Assembly (NCBI GenBank): GCA_900109485.1
Contig: FOAY01000005.1
Location: forward strand, 247,757-311,756
From: Kosakonia sacchari
GTDB lineage: Bacteria; Pseudomonadota; Gammaproteobacteria; Enterobacterales; Enterobacteriaceae
Direction: 5' to 3'
DNA: 64,000 bases
Shown one piece after another: positions 40,297 to 49,859 of this stretch. How positions within the stretch are numbered: the first letter of the stretch is position 1; every line of letters begins with the position of its first letter. The position numbers were made by a program, and so were the translations under genes. The notes under the pieces are model-generated. The model did not search any database. It was not told where the DNA came from and was given only the letters and a program-made list of their open reading frames with translations.

Positions 40297-42894
40297 TTAT
40301 TTTTTAGCTTCAGTCCACTTGTTATCAATGTAGAAAGCCGACCATCCGGTTGCTTTGCCCTCTTTTTCCGATGCCACATACTGCTGTTTGGTTTTACGGC
40401 TAAAGCGAATAATCGTTTTATTACCTTCCGGATCCTGCTGTGGCGCATCGGCCAGGTAACGCAATTTTTCCGGCAGACGATCGCGGAAGCGGTACAGTTC
40501 TTCCACCAACGGCGCACGCGTTTCACGCGATTTCGGGAAGGTATTGGCAGCGAGGAACACCCCGGCAGCACCATCACGCAGCACGAAATATGCGTCGGAT
40601 TTCTCGCAAGGCAGCTCCGGCAATGGCACCGGATCTTCCTTCGGTGGCGCAACTTCACCGTTACGCAGAATTTTACGCGTGTTTTTGCAATCGTCGTTGG
40701 TACATGCCATGTACTTACCAAAACGCCCCATTTTCAGGTGCATCTCAGAACCGCATTTCTCACACTCAACGATCGGACCGTCATACCCCTTGATGCGGAA
40801 CTCGCCCTCTTCGATTTCGTAGCCATCACAGGTCGGGTTATTACCGCAGACATGCAATTTGCGCTTCGGATCGATGAGGTAGCTGTCCATCGCCGTGCCG
40901 CACTTCTGGCAACGACGTTTGGCGCGCAGCGCGTTGGTTTCCGCGTCATCGCCTTCCAGCACATTGAGCACTTCGTTTTCCGGCACCAGGTTAATGGTGG
41001 TTTTACAGCGCTCTTTTGGCGGCAGCGCATAGCCGGAACAGCCGAGGAACACGCCGGTACTGGCGGTACGAATCCCCATTTTACGGCCGCAGGTCGGACA
41101 GTCGATGCTGGTCAGCACCATCTGGTTCGGTCGCATCCCGCCGGCTTCCGGATCCTGTTCAGCTTGCTCAAGCTGGCGAGAAAAATCGCCAAAGAAGCTG
41201 TCCAGCACCTTCCGCCACTCGGCTTCATGGTTTGCGACGCGGTCAAGGCTGTCTTCCATCTGCGCGGTAAAGTCGTAGTTCATCAGCTCGCGGAAGTTCT
41301 CTTCCAGGCGATCGGTAACGATTTCACCCATTTTTTCCGCGTAAAAACGACGGTTTTCCACGCGCACATAGCCCCTGTCCTGAATGGTCGAAATGATCGA
41401 CGCATAAGTGGACGGGCGGCCAATGCCGCGTTTTTCAAGCTCTTTAACCAGCGAAGCTTCGCTGAAACGCGCTGGCGGCTTGGTAAAGTGTTGCGCCGGA
41501 GTCAGCTCGACGAGCGACAGCACATCACCTTTATTCACCGATGGCAGAGTGCGATCTTCATCGCCCTTGCGCAGTGCCGGCATCACTTTTGTCCAGCCAT
41601 CGAAGCGCAAAATACGCCCGCGCGCTTTGAGGCGGAAATCACCCGCGCCAACGGTCAGCGTTGTGGAATCGTACTGTGCAGGCGTCATCTGACAGGCGAC
41701 AAACTGACGCCAGATAAGCTGATACAGCTTCTGCGCGTCGGTTTCCATATCCTTCAGCGACTCAGCCTGCACTGCGACATCGGAAGGACGAATCGCTTCG
41801 TGCGCTTCCTGGGAATTCTCTTTACTGGCGTACTGGTTAGCAGATTCCGGCAGGTATTTCTTACCGAAATTGTCGGTAATATAGCCGCGAACCATGCTGA
41901 TCGCGTCCTGGCTCAGGTTGGTTGAGTCGGTACGCATATAGGTGATGTAACCGGCTTCGTACAGACGCTGCGCCATCATCATGGTTTTCTTCACGCCAAA
42001 GCCGAGACGCGTACTGGCAGCCTGCTGCAACGTGGAGGTGATAAACGGCGCGCCCGGCTTGCTGCTGGTCGGTTTATCTTCCCGCTCCAGGACGGTGTAA
42101 CGCGCTTTCTCCAGCAGGCTAACGGCGGCCATGGTCTGTTCGCGATTGACCGGACGGAACGCTTTGTCGCCTTGATGCGTCACCTGCAACGGCAATGCGT
42201 CGCCGCCAGGCGTTGTAGTAGCGGCGTCAATTTCCCAGAACTCTTCCGGAACAAAGGCTTTGATTTCGCGTTCGCGCTCAACCACCAGACGGACAGCAAC
42301 AGACTGCACGCGACCAGCAGAAAGGCCACGGGCAATCTTCTTCCACAGCAGCGGAGAAACCATATAACCCACAACGCGATCCATAAAGCGGCGCGCCTGC
42401 TGGGCATTCACACGGTCAATATTCAGCTCACCCGGCGTTTCAAAAGCCTGGCGAATAGCATTCTTGGTGATTTCGTTAAACACTACGCGGCTGTAGCGTT
42501 TTTCATCACCGCCGATCACTTCCCGCAGGTGCCATGCAATGGCTTCCCCTTCGCGGTCAAGGTCGGTTGCGAGATAGATGTGGTCAGCTTTTTCAGCCAG
42601 CGATTTCAGTTCAGAAACCACCTTCTCTTTGCCTGGCAGCACTTCGTAATGTGCATCCCAGTTATGCCATGGGTCGATCCCCATGCGATTGACGAGAGCG
42701 CCGCGTTCATCCTTTTTAGGCTTCTTAGCCGTTTTGGTGGAGGCTGAGTCTGCGCTCTTTTTGGGTGCTGAGCCACTGGTCGGCAAATCACGGATATGAC
42801 CAACACTGGATTTAACCACATAGTCATTACCCAGATATTTATTGATCGTTTTGGCTTTTGCCGGGGACTCAACGATAACGAGAGCTTTACCCAT
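40297..42894 (-). CDS. topA: DNA topoisomerase I
   Basis: 865 residues, same as E. coli. TOPRIM domain ([12 protein letters not shown]; the DLDREGEA metal site), the type IA core with the catalytic tyrosine in [11 protein letters not shown], and C-terminal zinc ribbons (CPTCGRK, CQKCG, CEKCG) plus a zinc-free tail. It relaxes negative supercoils. ATG at 42894 with AAAGGTGA upstream; the in-frame GTG two codons earlier is unlikely. Confidence 0.98.
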   Translation of the reverse strand: MGKALVIVESPAKAKTINKYLGNDYVVKSSVGHIRDLPTSGSAPKKSADSASTKTAKKPKKDERGALVNRMGIDPWHNWDAHYEVLPGKEKVVSELKSLAEKADHIYLATDLDREGEAIAWHLREVIGGDEKRYSRVVFNEITKNAIRQAFETPGELNIDRVNAQQARRFMDRVVGYMVSPLLWKKIARGLSAGRVQSVAVRLVVEREREIKAFVPEEFWEIDAATTTPGGDALPLQVTHQGDKAFRPVNREQTMAAVSLLEKARYTVLEREDKPTSSKPGAPFITSTLQQAASTRLGFGVKKTMMMAQRLYEAGYITYMRTDSTNLSQDAISMVRGYITDNFGKKYLPESANQYASKENSQEAHEAIRPSDVAVQAESLKDMETDAQKLYQLIWRQFVACQMTPAQYDSTTLTVGAGDFRLKARGRILRFDGWTKVMPALRKGDEDRTLPSVNKGDVLSLVELTPAQHFTKPPARFSEASLVKELEKRGIGRPSTYASIISTIQDRGYVRVENRRFYAEKMGEIVTDRLEENFRELMNYDFTAQMEDSLDRVANHEAEWRKVLDSFFGDFSRQLEQAEQDPEAGGMRPNQMVLTSIDCPTCGRKMGIRTASTGVFLGCSGYALPPKERCKTTINLVPENEVLNVLEGDDAETNALRAKRRCQKCGTAMDSYLIDPKRKLHVCGNNPTCDGYEIEEGEFRIKGYDGPIVECEKCGSEMHLKMGRFGKYMACTNDDCKNTRKILRNGEVAPPKEDPVPLPELPCEKSDAYFVLRDGAAGVFLAANTFPKSRETRAPLVEELYRFRDRLPEKLRYLADAPQQDPEGNKTIIRFSRKTKQQYVASEKEGKATGWSAFYIDNKWTEAKK

Positions 42895-43289
42895 ATTCAC
42901 CTTTACCTAATTTAATTCTTCCAGGAATACGTCGACATTGCTTAACACCACCCGCGACGAACCTTCACTATTGCGGCGACAACCGGGGATATCAACCCCC
43001 ATATCTGGCCGGGCGCGTCAAACGGAGCATTCAGGTGGCTGAGTTTACAAGCTTTTTCGCGTCAGGGTGATGTAGTACGACGGTGTTATGGTCGAATGTC
43101 AAGCAATTCTGTTGCCAGGTTGACGAAAGCGTCACACTGTACCTGATAAAATTTGTTACGCAACTTTATTAGCACGCAAAAACGAAACGCGCCAGCACAA
43201 CAACAGGTCAAACCCTTTGCAAAAACAGGGAAAATTTGCTCCCTGTCCGGGCCAGCGGTAAACTTCAGAAAATTTTGAGGAGTAAAAAA
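42895..43289. other. Divergent promoter region of topA and yciN
   Basis: About 395 bases with no gene. It contains at least one strong -35 (TTGACA on the minus strand, 43097-43102) for topA. E. coli topA has several promoters here responding to supercoiling, heat and Fis. yciN must start near 43150-43280; its promoter was not resolved. Confidence 0.55.
43073..43102 (-). promoter_or_regulatory. Predicted topA promoter
   Basis: Perfect TTGACA (-35, 43102-43097), 18 bases, then GTACTA (43078-43073) on the minus strand, about 180 bases before topA. Confidence 0.45.
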
Positions 43290-43541
43290 ATGACCGGTAC
43301 ATCTCAACCTATCGATCGCCAGACATTGCTGGAGCTGGCTAACAAACTGATCCGTGAGCATGAAGATACGCTGGCAGGTATTGCCGCCACCGATGTTACC
43401 CAGCGCAATGGCGTGCTGGTGTTCAGCGGCGAGTACTATCTGGATGAGCAAGGTCTGCCGACGCCGAAAAGCACGGCAGTATTCAATATGTTCAAATACT
43501 TAGCGCATGAACTTTCTGAAAAGTATCATCTTATTGACTAA
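43290..43541 (+). CDS. yciN: Small protein YciN
   Basis: 83 residues, same length as E. coli YciN. Conserved [10 protein letters not shown] and [16 protein letters not shown]. Function unknown. TGAGGAG lies about 7 bases before the ATG. Divergent from topA; followed by unusual inverted repeats and a terminator. Confidence 0.93.
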   Translation: MTGTSQPIDRQTLLELANKLIREHEDTLAGIAATDVTQRNGVLVFSGEYYLDEQGLPTPKSTAVFNMFKYLAHELSEKYHLID

Positions 43542-43548
43542 GTAAAGC

Positions 43549-43671
43549 CCCATGTCGGTTTGTCTCCTTTTACTTGTGGTGAGTAAGGAGAGATATTCCG
43601 GCATGGGCATTCTTCAGGCTATAGCCTTACAGGTTCAATCACCACCTCCCCAGGAGGTGGCCTAAGATTGA
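43549..43671. repeat. Cluster of inverted repeats between yciN and sohB
   Basis: Three structures in 123 bases. (1) CCCATGTCGG pairs with CCGGCATGGG (43549-43607), enclosing TCTCCTT...ACT with AGTAAGGAGA. (2) AGGCTATAGCCT (43616-43627) is a perfect palindrome. (3) TCAATC...CCACCTCC pairs with GGAGGTGG...GATTGA (43635-43671). Only then comes the terminator. No reading frame or known RNA family was recognised; it could be a structured 3' end or RNA, or the relic of a small mobile element. Confidence 0.55.
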
Positions 43672-43675
43672 TAGT

Positions 43676-43706
43676 AAAAACGCGAGGCTTCTGGCCTCGC
43701 GTTTTG
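43676..43706. terminator. Bidirectional terminator between yciN and sohB
   Basis: CGCGAGGC/GCCTCGCG stem with TTCTG loop, flanked by AAAA and TTTT. Confidence 0.9.
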
Positions 43707-43707
43707 T

Positions 43708-44754
43708 TTACATCAGGGGTTTTTGCCCGCGCTGCCACCAGCGCATCAGCAGATGGTCAATACTCTCTGTCGCACTGCCGGTAAACCGCTCCATCATTTT
43801 CTTGCGTTGCTGGTAGCGGACGCCGATAACTTCATGATTCTCATACAGGCTGAGCAGCAGTTCGTCGCTGGTGCCAATCTGATCAATCAGTCCCTTCTCC
43901 AGCGCCTGGGAGCCGTACCAGTGTTCACCGGTCGCCACGCTTTCAATATCCAGCGACGGGCGCATCTGATGAACGAAATCTTTAAATAAGTCATGGGTTT
44001 CATTCAGGCTTTCGCGGAATTTCTGTCGCCCTTCTTCGGTATTTTCACCCAGTAGCGTGAGCGTACGTTTAAACTGTCCGGCAGTGTGCAACTCAATATC
44101 GATCTCTTTGCCTTTCAGGAAACGGTTGAAGTTAGGGATCTGCGCCACCACGCCGATAGAGCCAATAATGGCGAAGGGAGCGGCAACAATTTTATCCGCC
44201 ACGCAGGCCATCATATAACCGCCGCTGGCTGCCACTTTATCAACGGCGATCGTCAGCGGAATATGTCTGTCGCGCAGACGCTGCAATTGAGAAGCCGCAA
44301 GACCGTAGCCGTGCACCACGCCGCCGGGGCTTTCAAGCCGCAGAACGACCTGATCCTGCGGTTTTGCCACGGTCAGCACGGCGGTAATTTCCTCGCGCAG
44401 CCCGCTGACTTCGCCGGCGTCCATACTGCCTTTGAAATCCAGCACATAAACGCGTGATTTTCCTGAGTCAACGCTTTTCCCTGCTTTTGCTTTCGCTTTG
44501 GCTTCCTTTACCTCCTGCTTCAGCTTTTTCTTCTGCGCTTTATGCCACTGTTTCTGCTGATGATCGTCCAGCAACGAAGCGGACATCTCCTCCTGCATCT
44601 CTTTATACTGCTCGCTCAAACGGGTAATTTTTAGTTCGCCCCGCTGGCGCTTGCGCTGCGTCAGATTGACAATAAGCACTGCTATCACCGCAATCGCCAC
44701 TACCACGGTCGCGATCTTGGCCAAAAACAGACCATATTCAGACAGTAATTCCAC
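43708..44754 (-). CDS. sohB: Inner-membrane serine peptidase SohB
   Basis: 348 residues (E. coli 349). N-terminal membrane helix (about 7-30), a charged coiled-coil linker, then an S49 (SppA-like) peptidase domain with the catalytic Ser in VAASGGYMMA and the Lys in HTAGQFKRTL. High-copy sohB suppresses degP loss in E. coli. The start is a GTG at 44754 with GAGGTGG upstream, matching the E. coli N-terminus ELLSEYG. Confidence 0.95.
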   Translation of the reverse strand: MELLSEYGLFLAKIATVVVAIAVIAVLIVNLTQRKRQRGELKITRLSEQYKEMQEEMSASLLDDHQQKQWHKAQKKKLKQEVKEAKAKAKAGKSVDSGKSRVYVLDFKGSMDAGEVSGLREEITAVLTVAKPQDQVVLRLESPGGVVHGYGLAASQLQRLRDRHIPLTIAVDKVAASGGYMMACVADKIVAAPFAIIGSIGVVAQIPNFNRFLKGKEIDIELHTAGQFKRTLTLLGENTEEGRQKFRESLNETHDLFKDFVHQMRPSLDIESVATGEHWYGSQALEKGLIDQIGTSDELLLSLYENHEVIGVRYQQRKKMMERFTGSATESIDHLLMRWWQRGQKPLM

Positions 44755-44978
44755 GCGTACCACCTCGGTTACACCAATAAATAATGGCTCCAGTGTACAT
44801 GAGCCGTCCGGGCGCGTCTCGCGCAAGCCCTGCACCAAATGTGCCATGTCGCTGAATTTTTTAACACTCTCTGGCTTAAAGGTTGCGCAACTCTCCGCCA
44901 GGCCGATTGAAATAGCCGGTCATTTAAGGCATAAAGCCAACATATGAGGTGATTACCGGCCCGGCCTGAGGAGGCAGT

Positions 44979-45734
44979 GTGCATTATCAGCCGCAACGCG
45001 ATCTGCTAAACGACCGCATGATTCTTGTTACCGGCGCCAGTGACGGCATCGGTAAAGAGGCCGCCCTGACCTACGCTCGCCACGGCGCGAGCCTGATTTT
45101 GCTCGGACGCCAGGAAGCGAAATTACGCCAGGTCGCGCAGGCAATAAATGACGAAGGTCAGCAGGCCCAGTGGTTTACTCTGGATATGGCAACCTGTACG
45201 CCGGAAGAGTGCCAGCAGTTGGCGGCAACGATCGCAGCCGCCACGCCACGCCTTGATGGCGTACTGCACAACGCCGGTTTACTGGGCGATGTCTGCCCGA
45301 TGAGCGAGCAGGATCCCGCCACCTGGGATGCCGTTATGCAGGTCAACGTCAACGCAACGTTCTATCTTACGCAGGCACTTCTTCCTTTATTACTCAAATC
45401 AGACAGCGGATCGCTGGTGTTTACCTCTTCCAGCGTAGGACGTCAGGGGCGCGCCAACTGGGGGGCTTACGCAGCGTCAAAATTCGCCACCGAGGGAATG
45501 ATGCAGGTGCTGGCCGAAGAGTACCAGAACCGCCTGCGGGTCAACTGTATCAACCCGGGCGGCACGCGCACCAAAATGCGTGCCAGCGCCTTCCCGACAG
45601 AAGATCCACAAAAACTGAAAACCCCCGCCGATATTATGCCGCTCTATTTGTGGCTGATGGGCGATGACAGCCGACGTAAAACCGGGATGAGCTTTGACGC
45701 ACAACCCGGACGTAAACCAGGGATCGCACAATGA
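44979..45734 (+). CDS. yciK: Short-chain dehydrogenase YciK
   Basis: 251 residues, SDR family. Cofactor motif TGASDGIG, NAG motif (HNAGLLG), and catalytic YAASK. Substrate unknown. Starts with GTG at 44979 after a strong GAGGAGG. Its stop overlaps the btuR start by 4 bases, so both are translated together. Confidence 0.95.
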   Translation: MHYQPQRDLLNDRMILVTGASDGIGKEAALTYARHGASLILLGRQEAKLRQVAQAINDEGQQAQWFTLDMATCTPEECQQLAATIAAATPRLDGVLHNAGLLGDVCPMSEQDPATWDAVMQVNVNATFYLTQALLPLLLKSDSGSLVFTSSSVGRQGRANWGAYAASKFATEGMMQVLAEEYQNRLRVNCINPGGTRTKMRASAFPTEDPQKLKTPADIMPLYLWLMGDDSRRKTGMSFDAQPGRKPGIAQ

Positions 45735-46321
45735 GTGAAGAACGTTATCAGCAACGTCAACAGCGCGTAAAAGAACGCGTTGATGCCCGCGTGGCCGCCG
45801 CGCAGGACGAACGTGGAATTATTATTGTCTTCACCGGCAACGGCAAAGGCAAAACCACTGCGGCATTCGGCACCGCCACGCGCGCTGTCGGACATGGGAA
45901 AAAAGTCGGTGTGATCCAATTTATTAAAGGGACCTGGCCAAATGGCGAACGTAACCTGCTGGAGCCATTGGGCGTGGAATTTCAGGTCATGGCGACCGGT
46001 TTTACCTGGGACACGCAAAATCGTGAAAGCGACACAGCGGCTTGTCTGGCGGTGTGGCAACACGCGGAGAGGATGCTGGCAGACCCTTCTCTGGACATGG
46101 TGCTGCTCGATGAGCTGACCTATATGGTAGCGTATGATTATTTGCCGCTGGAAACGGTACTGAACGCGCTGCGCAACCGTCCGCCGATGCAAACGGTGAT
46201 CGTTACAGGACGCGGCTGCCACCGGGATATTCTGGAACTGGCGGATACGGTCAGTGAGCTACGCCCGGTTAAACATGCTTTCGAAGCAGGTATCAAAGCG
46301 CAGATCGGTATTGATTATTAA
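45731..46321 (+). CDS. btuR: Cob(I)alamin adenosyltransferase BtuR
   Basis: 196 residues, CobO/CobA type. P-loop GNGKGKTTAA near residue 36. Adds the adenosyl group to corrinoids from ATP to make adenosylcobalamin. Coupled with yciK. Confidence 0.97.
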   Translation: MSEERYQQRQQRVKERVDARVAAAQDERGIIIVFTGNGKGKTTAAFGTATRAVGHGKKVGVIQFIKGTWPNGERNLLEPLGVEFQVMATGFTWDTQNRESDTAACLAVWQHAERMLADPSLDMVLLDELTYMVAYDYLPLETVLNALRNRPPMQTVIVTGRGCHRDILELADTVSELRPVKHAFEAGIKAQIGIDY

Positions 46322-46374
46322 TGGTCTGCCGATGATGCAGGCCCGTTGACGAGCAATGCCAACACAGGCAGTAA

Positions 46375-46396
46375 AAAAGGGGCTTTCGCCCCTTTT
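46375..46396. terminator. Bidirectional terminator between btuR and rluB
   Basis: AAAAGGGGC/GCCCCTTTT stem with TTTC loop. Confidence 0.92.
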
Positions 46397-46399
46397 CTG

Positions 46400-47278
46400 T
46401 TAATCGTTTTTGTTACGCGTGCTGCCAGGACGGCGAGTACCGCCAGGCTGGCTGTGGCGCTTCACGGCACGACGGATCTGGTTTGCTTTCATGCGGCGAC
46501 GATCTTTCTCTACCGCCACTTTTGATTGCGTTTCAACGTCCAGACCAACCAGCTCGCGCAAATAGTTGGTCTGCGCCAGATCCAGCTCAGTCCAGCCGCC
46601 GCGCGGCAGGCCTTTCGGCAACGGGATATCACCGTAACGTACGCGGATCAGGCGGCTAACCTGGACACCCACCGCTTCCCACAGGCGACGCACTTCGCGG
46701 TTACGCCCTTCGGTCAGGGTCACGTTGTACCACTGGTTAATCCCTTCGCCACCGCTGAATTTGATGGTTTTAAACGCTGCCGGGCCGTCTTCCAGTTGCA
46801 CACCGCGCGCGAGATCGCGCAGTTTTGCATCATCCACTTCACCAAATACGCGCACGGCGTATTCGCGCTCAACTTCACGGCTCGGATGCATCAGGCGGTT
46901 CGCCAGCTCGCCATCGGTGGTGAACAGCAACAGACCGCAGGTATTGACGTCGAGACGACCAACAGCAATCCAGCGCGCACCGCGCAGTTTCGGCAGACGA
47001 TCGAACACCGTCGGGCGGCCTTCAGGATCGTTGCGGGTACAGAGCTCGCCTTCGGGTTTGTAGTACGCCAGCACACGACAAATCTGCTCAACGGACTCTT
47101 TCACCGAAATGAGATGACCATCGATACGAATTTTCAGCCCCGGCGTCACTTCAACGCGGTCGCCCAGGGTAGCGATTTTACCGTCCACGCTGACGCGGCC
47201 AGCTTCAATTATAGATTCGATCTCACGGCGGGAGCCGTGGCCAGCTCGCGCCAGCACTTTCTGTAGTTTTTCGCTCAT
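46400..47278 (-). CDS. rluB: 23S rRNA pseudouridine synthase RluB
   Basis: 292 residues. N-terminal S4 RNA-binding domain ([20 protein letters not shown]), RsuA-family catalytic core with Asp in [14 protein letters not shown], and a basic tail ([14 protein letters not shown]). It makes pseudouridine 2605 of 23S rRNA. The foreign patch starts just upstream. Confidence 0.96.
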   Translation of the reverse strand: MSEKLQKVLARAGHGSRREIESIIEAGRVSVDGKIATLGDRVEVTPGLKIRIDGHLISVKESVEQICRVLAYYKPEGELCTRNDPEGRPTVFDRLPKLRGARWIAVGRLDVNTCGLLLFTTDGELANRLMHPSREVEREYAVRVFGEVDDAKLRDLARGVQLEDGPAAFKTIKFSGGEGINQWYNVTLTEGRNREVRRLWEAVGVQVSRLIRVRYGDIPLPKGLPRGGWTELDLAQTNYLRELVGLDVETQSKVAVEKDRRRMKANQIRRAVKRHSQPGGTRRPGSTRNKND

Positions 47279-47390
47279 AGAGCATCCTTAGGTGTCGCCT
47301 TCACAGGCGTCTGGGTATACTTTCAAAAACAACGAGCTAGTCTAAAAAAACCATAACTCGCTGCTATATAGCTATTGCATAATGCGCGGA

Positions 47391-47459
47391 ATGGTAAATA
47401 AAACACCACACACCACGATTCGTGGGCGCACATACTACACGAATTTTAGACTAAAAGAT
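47391..47459 (+). pseudogene. Possible N-terminal relic of a tyrosine integrase
   Basis: The 23 codons read MVNKTPHTTIRGRTYYTNFRL..., resembling the opening of phage or island tyrosine recombinases (pattern HTxIRxGxYYxNxRLP). The similarity stops after about 23 residues. Recognition is by pattern only. Confidence 0.35.
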
Positions 47460-47528
47460 TCAATAAGTTTTGAACATCTGAATGCCCCTGAGCCGAAATC
47501 CTGCTCCATTCAGAAACAGAATTTCGGC

Positions 47529-47573
47529 ATGATGAACAAGCCACGATCCACCGGAGAGCAGATCATCTTTGCA
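47529..47573 (+). pseudogene. Possible OrfA relic of an IS3-family element
   Basis: MMNKPRSTGEQIIFA resembles the N-terminus of IS3-family OrfA proteins (kkpRFTeEQIIFAL). The match ends abruptly after 15 codons. Confidence 0.35.
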
Positions 47574-47735
47574 AATAGCCACCGGACATTCAGGCCCAGA
47601 CTGAAAGCGGGTCCAGGAACCGGACCCGCGACTGGCATCAACAGGCCCATGCTAAATTGCGGTCGTCACAACGCAGCAGCATTTTATGGTCATCTGCACC
47701 AAACAGGCTTTCGATGTAAAGGAAGGAATATCTGG

Positions 47736-48662
47736 TTAAAAGGAAGAAAATAACCATTTATAGATAGTGTTTTTAATACTACTTCGCAGATGTACGTCTC
47801 TACTGTTATAGAATCCTATTTTTTCAAGGGCGTGGTAATACTCTGTCAGTGTCGCCTGCTGAGACTTTCTCTGAATGGAGCAATAAAATAGCACCTCATG
47901 TTGGGTAAATTTAGGGTGATAGCCAAAAATCATCAGCCCTATGAGCTCCCTGGTTAACACCCGGGCTCCCCAGCTTTCATACAGATACTGAGGATTATTA
48001 AGAAACCATGTTTTCCATTTATCTAAAATTGTTGCATTAGCATTTGAAAATGGAATTTTGTGCCCATGCGTTTTCTCGTATAATTGTTTCGCACCAATCT
48101 TTGTTTGTTTAGGAATGTCTTGTAATTCAGATATGAAATTAGTGTTGCCTAATCCTTCGGTGACCAAATGAAAATCTTGCTGGCTATGGACACCACCAAG
48201 GAGCCAGACATCATTCATTAATGGAGACCATAATCGATCGCTAAGAATACTTCCCTTCCCTTGCAGTTTTCTTAAATTACTATATTGAGATGCTTCTAGT
48301 GTATCAATATCAATACCTGGAAACATCGACTCTTTGCTTACTCCCTTTTTTAATGTCGTACCCAACCATGGACTTAACCATACTTCATCATCTTCATGTC
48401 CATGCGCTGAAGTTAACCCGAAATTTTGCACAAGCTTTAACTTTTGTCTCATGCTCACTTCTCCAAGCAGAAGACATCCAAGCGTGCTATTTTTACTGGC
48501 ATCATACAACCGCCAACACCGGTCAGCACAAATTGTTGCATGCAGACTCTGATTGGCAGGCATTTCGATGTCAAAATAAGCCTTTGCCCAACTATTTTTA
48601 TTTATTATTTTGTCATAAAGTTCTGATATTTCTTTTAACATTACCGCCTTATGGGTGTACAT
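47736..48662 (-). CDS. Unknown protein of a foreign AT-rich patch
   Basis: 308 residues with no family I can name. No signal peptide or membrane helix is evident; it is rich in aromatic residues, with local patterns WLLGGVHSQQDFHL (about 150-165) and RELIGLMIFGYHP (about 245-257). GGGAGG lies 6 bases before the ATG, and TATAGT (minus strand, 48690-48695) makes a plausible -10. Base composition is clearly AT-richer than the conserved neighbours, and the gene stands where E. coli carries yciQ. Mobile-element relics lie on one side and a long non-coding stretch on the other. Acquired gene is the best inference; function unknown. Confidence 0.75.
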   Translation of the reverse strand: MYTHKAVMLKEISELYDKIINKNSWAKAYFDIEMPANQSLHATICADRCWRLYDASKNSTLGCLLLGEVSMRQKLKLVQNFGLTSAHGHEDDEVWLSPWLGTTLKKGVSKESMFPGIDIDTLEASQYSNLRKLQGKGSILSDRLWSPLMNDVWLLGGVHSQQDFHLVTEGLGNTNFISELQDIPKQTKIGAKQLYEKTHGHKIPFSNANATILDKWKTWFLNNPQYLYESWGARVLTRELIGLMIFGYHPKFTQHEVLFYCSIQRKSQQATLTEYYHALEKIGFYNSRDVHLRSSIKNTIYKWLFSSF

Positions 48663-49220
48663 ATTTTACCTCCCTGTAGAATAAAGATTACTATACCTAT
48701 CTGATAATAAATAAACCGATAATGCCGTTAGCACATCACAACATGAGTAATATCTCAACCCTCAATATTGAACTTTATAGCCTACATATCACGGTTTGAC
48801 TTAGAGAACTAAACAAAAGAAGCGTTGGCATTTCCTTCATCAATAATTCCATCAATTAAATACACATTTTATATACTTATTATTTATAAAACGCCCACCT
48901 GGCTATTTGTACACCAGGCAGAGGAACTTATGCAGCAATATACTCATAGAATACCTCCTTACAGCAAGGCTGCTGGAGTCACACAATGGGCAGTATATTA
49001 GGCGATTTATATATTATTAATGAATAGAAAAAGTCTTATCCGATGAGGAAGTAAAATACCGTTCTTATTTACTGCGCATTCACAGAGGAGCCAATATGTC
49101 ACTACCGCTGTCACACCAACGATGACAGCGATTATGAAAAACAGCATATTGCGTCGAACAGGGGCATCGCTCAGGCGAAGCCGCTGCTGAAATGGCCACG
49201 TGATATAGCGGCTTGCGCCA
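48663..49220. other. Non-coding AT-rich stretch between the unknown gene and yciO
   Basis: About 558 bases. It carries the predicted promoter of the 308-residue gene, a hairpin around CACCTGG/CCAGG near 48910-48925, and an 8-pair hairpin CGCTGTCA/TGACAGCG (49106-49130). A nine-residue frame with a good ribosome site opens at 49096 but stops at once. No intact gene seen; it could be the decayed edge of the insertion. Confidence 0.5.
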
Positions 49221-49841
49221 CTATAGGAAAGGCTTTACGTCACCAACGCCTTCGCGGAGCACCACTGGTGAGTCATTGGTTAAGTCTATCACGGTCGTTG
49301 GTTGCTGCCCGAGATAGCCGCCATGGATGATCAGATCAACAACTTTTTCCAGACGATCTTTGATTTCATCAGGGTCCGATTCGGTAAAATCACTGCCCGG
49401 TAGCATTAATGACGTCGAGAGCATCGGCTCATTGAGTGCTTCCAGCAGCGCCAGCGCAATCGGATTCGACGGTACGCGCAGCCCGATGGTTTTGCGTTTT
49501 TCCTGCAATAAACGACGCGGCACCTCTTTTGTCCCTTTCAGGATAAAAGTGTAATTCCCGGGCGTATTGTTTTTAATCAGACGAAACGCCACGTTATCAA
49601 CGAATGAATAGGTCGACAGCTCGGACAGATCGCGACACATCAGCGTGAAGTTGTGGCCATCCGGCAGATGACGGATGCGGCAAATCCGCTCCATCGCGCC
49701 TTTATCCTCGATTTTGCACCCCAGCGCATACCCGGAGTCGGTGGGATAAACAATCACACCGCCCTTACGCACGATCTCCACCGCCTGATTAATTAATCGC
49801 GGTTGTGGGTTTTCCGGATGAATATAAAAAAACTGACTCAT
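49221..49841 (-). CDS. yciO: YrdC/Sua5-family protein YciO
   Basis: 206 residues, same as E. coli. TsaC/Sua5/YrdC fold (GGVIVYPTDSGYALGC, RVPSNPIALALL). Related to the threonylcarbamoyl-AMP synthase of tRNA modification, but the physiological role of YciO is not settled. It follows rnm by 18 bases. Confidence 0.95.
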   Translation of the reverse strand: MSQFFYIHPENPQPRLINQAVEIVRKGGVIVYPTDSGYALGCKIEDKGAMERICRIRHLPDGHNFTLMCRDLSELSTYSFVDNVAFRLIKNNTPGNYTFILKGTKEVPRRLLQEKRKTIGLRVPSNPIALALLEALNEPMLSTSLMLPGSDFTESDPDEIKDRLEKVVDLIIHGGYLGQQPTTVIDLTNDSPVVLREGVGDVKPFL

Positions 49842-49859
49842 ACTTCCCTCTCTTACGTT

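Larger units (their letters stand above)
47279..47735. other. Region upstream of rluB with mobile-element relics
   Basis: About 457 bases with no intact gene. It holds the rluB promoter and two short coding relics (47391-47459, 47529-47573). GCCGAAAT/ATTTCGGC flank the gap before the second relic, and a strong hairpin GCGGGTCC/GGACCCGC lies at 47607-47629. Continuous translation of 123 codons from 47382 exists but looks like joined fragments. Confidence 0.55.

Noticed and set aside
40738..41925. 395-codon open frame opposite topA
   Set aside because: Antisense shadow of topA; no start signals and no recognisable domain.
47382..47753. 123-residue hypothetical protein
   Set aside because: No ribosome site, and the reading frame joins apparently unrelated fragments; treated as relics.
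49096..49125. Nine-residue frame with a good ribosome site upstream of yciO
   Set aside because: It stops at once and resembles no leader peptide; could be a decayed gene start but is unsupported.
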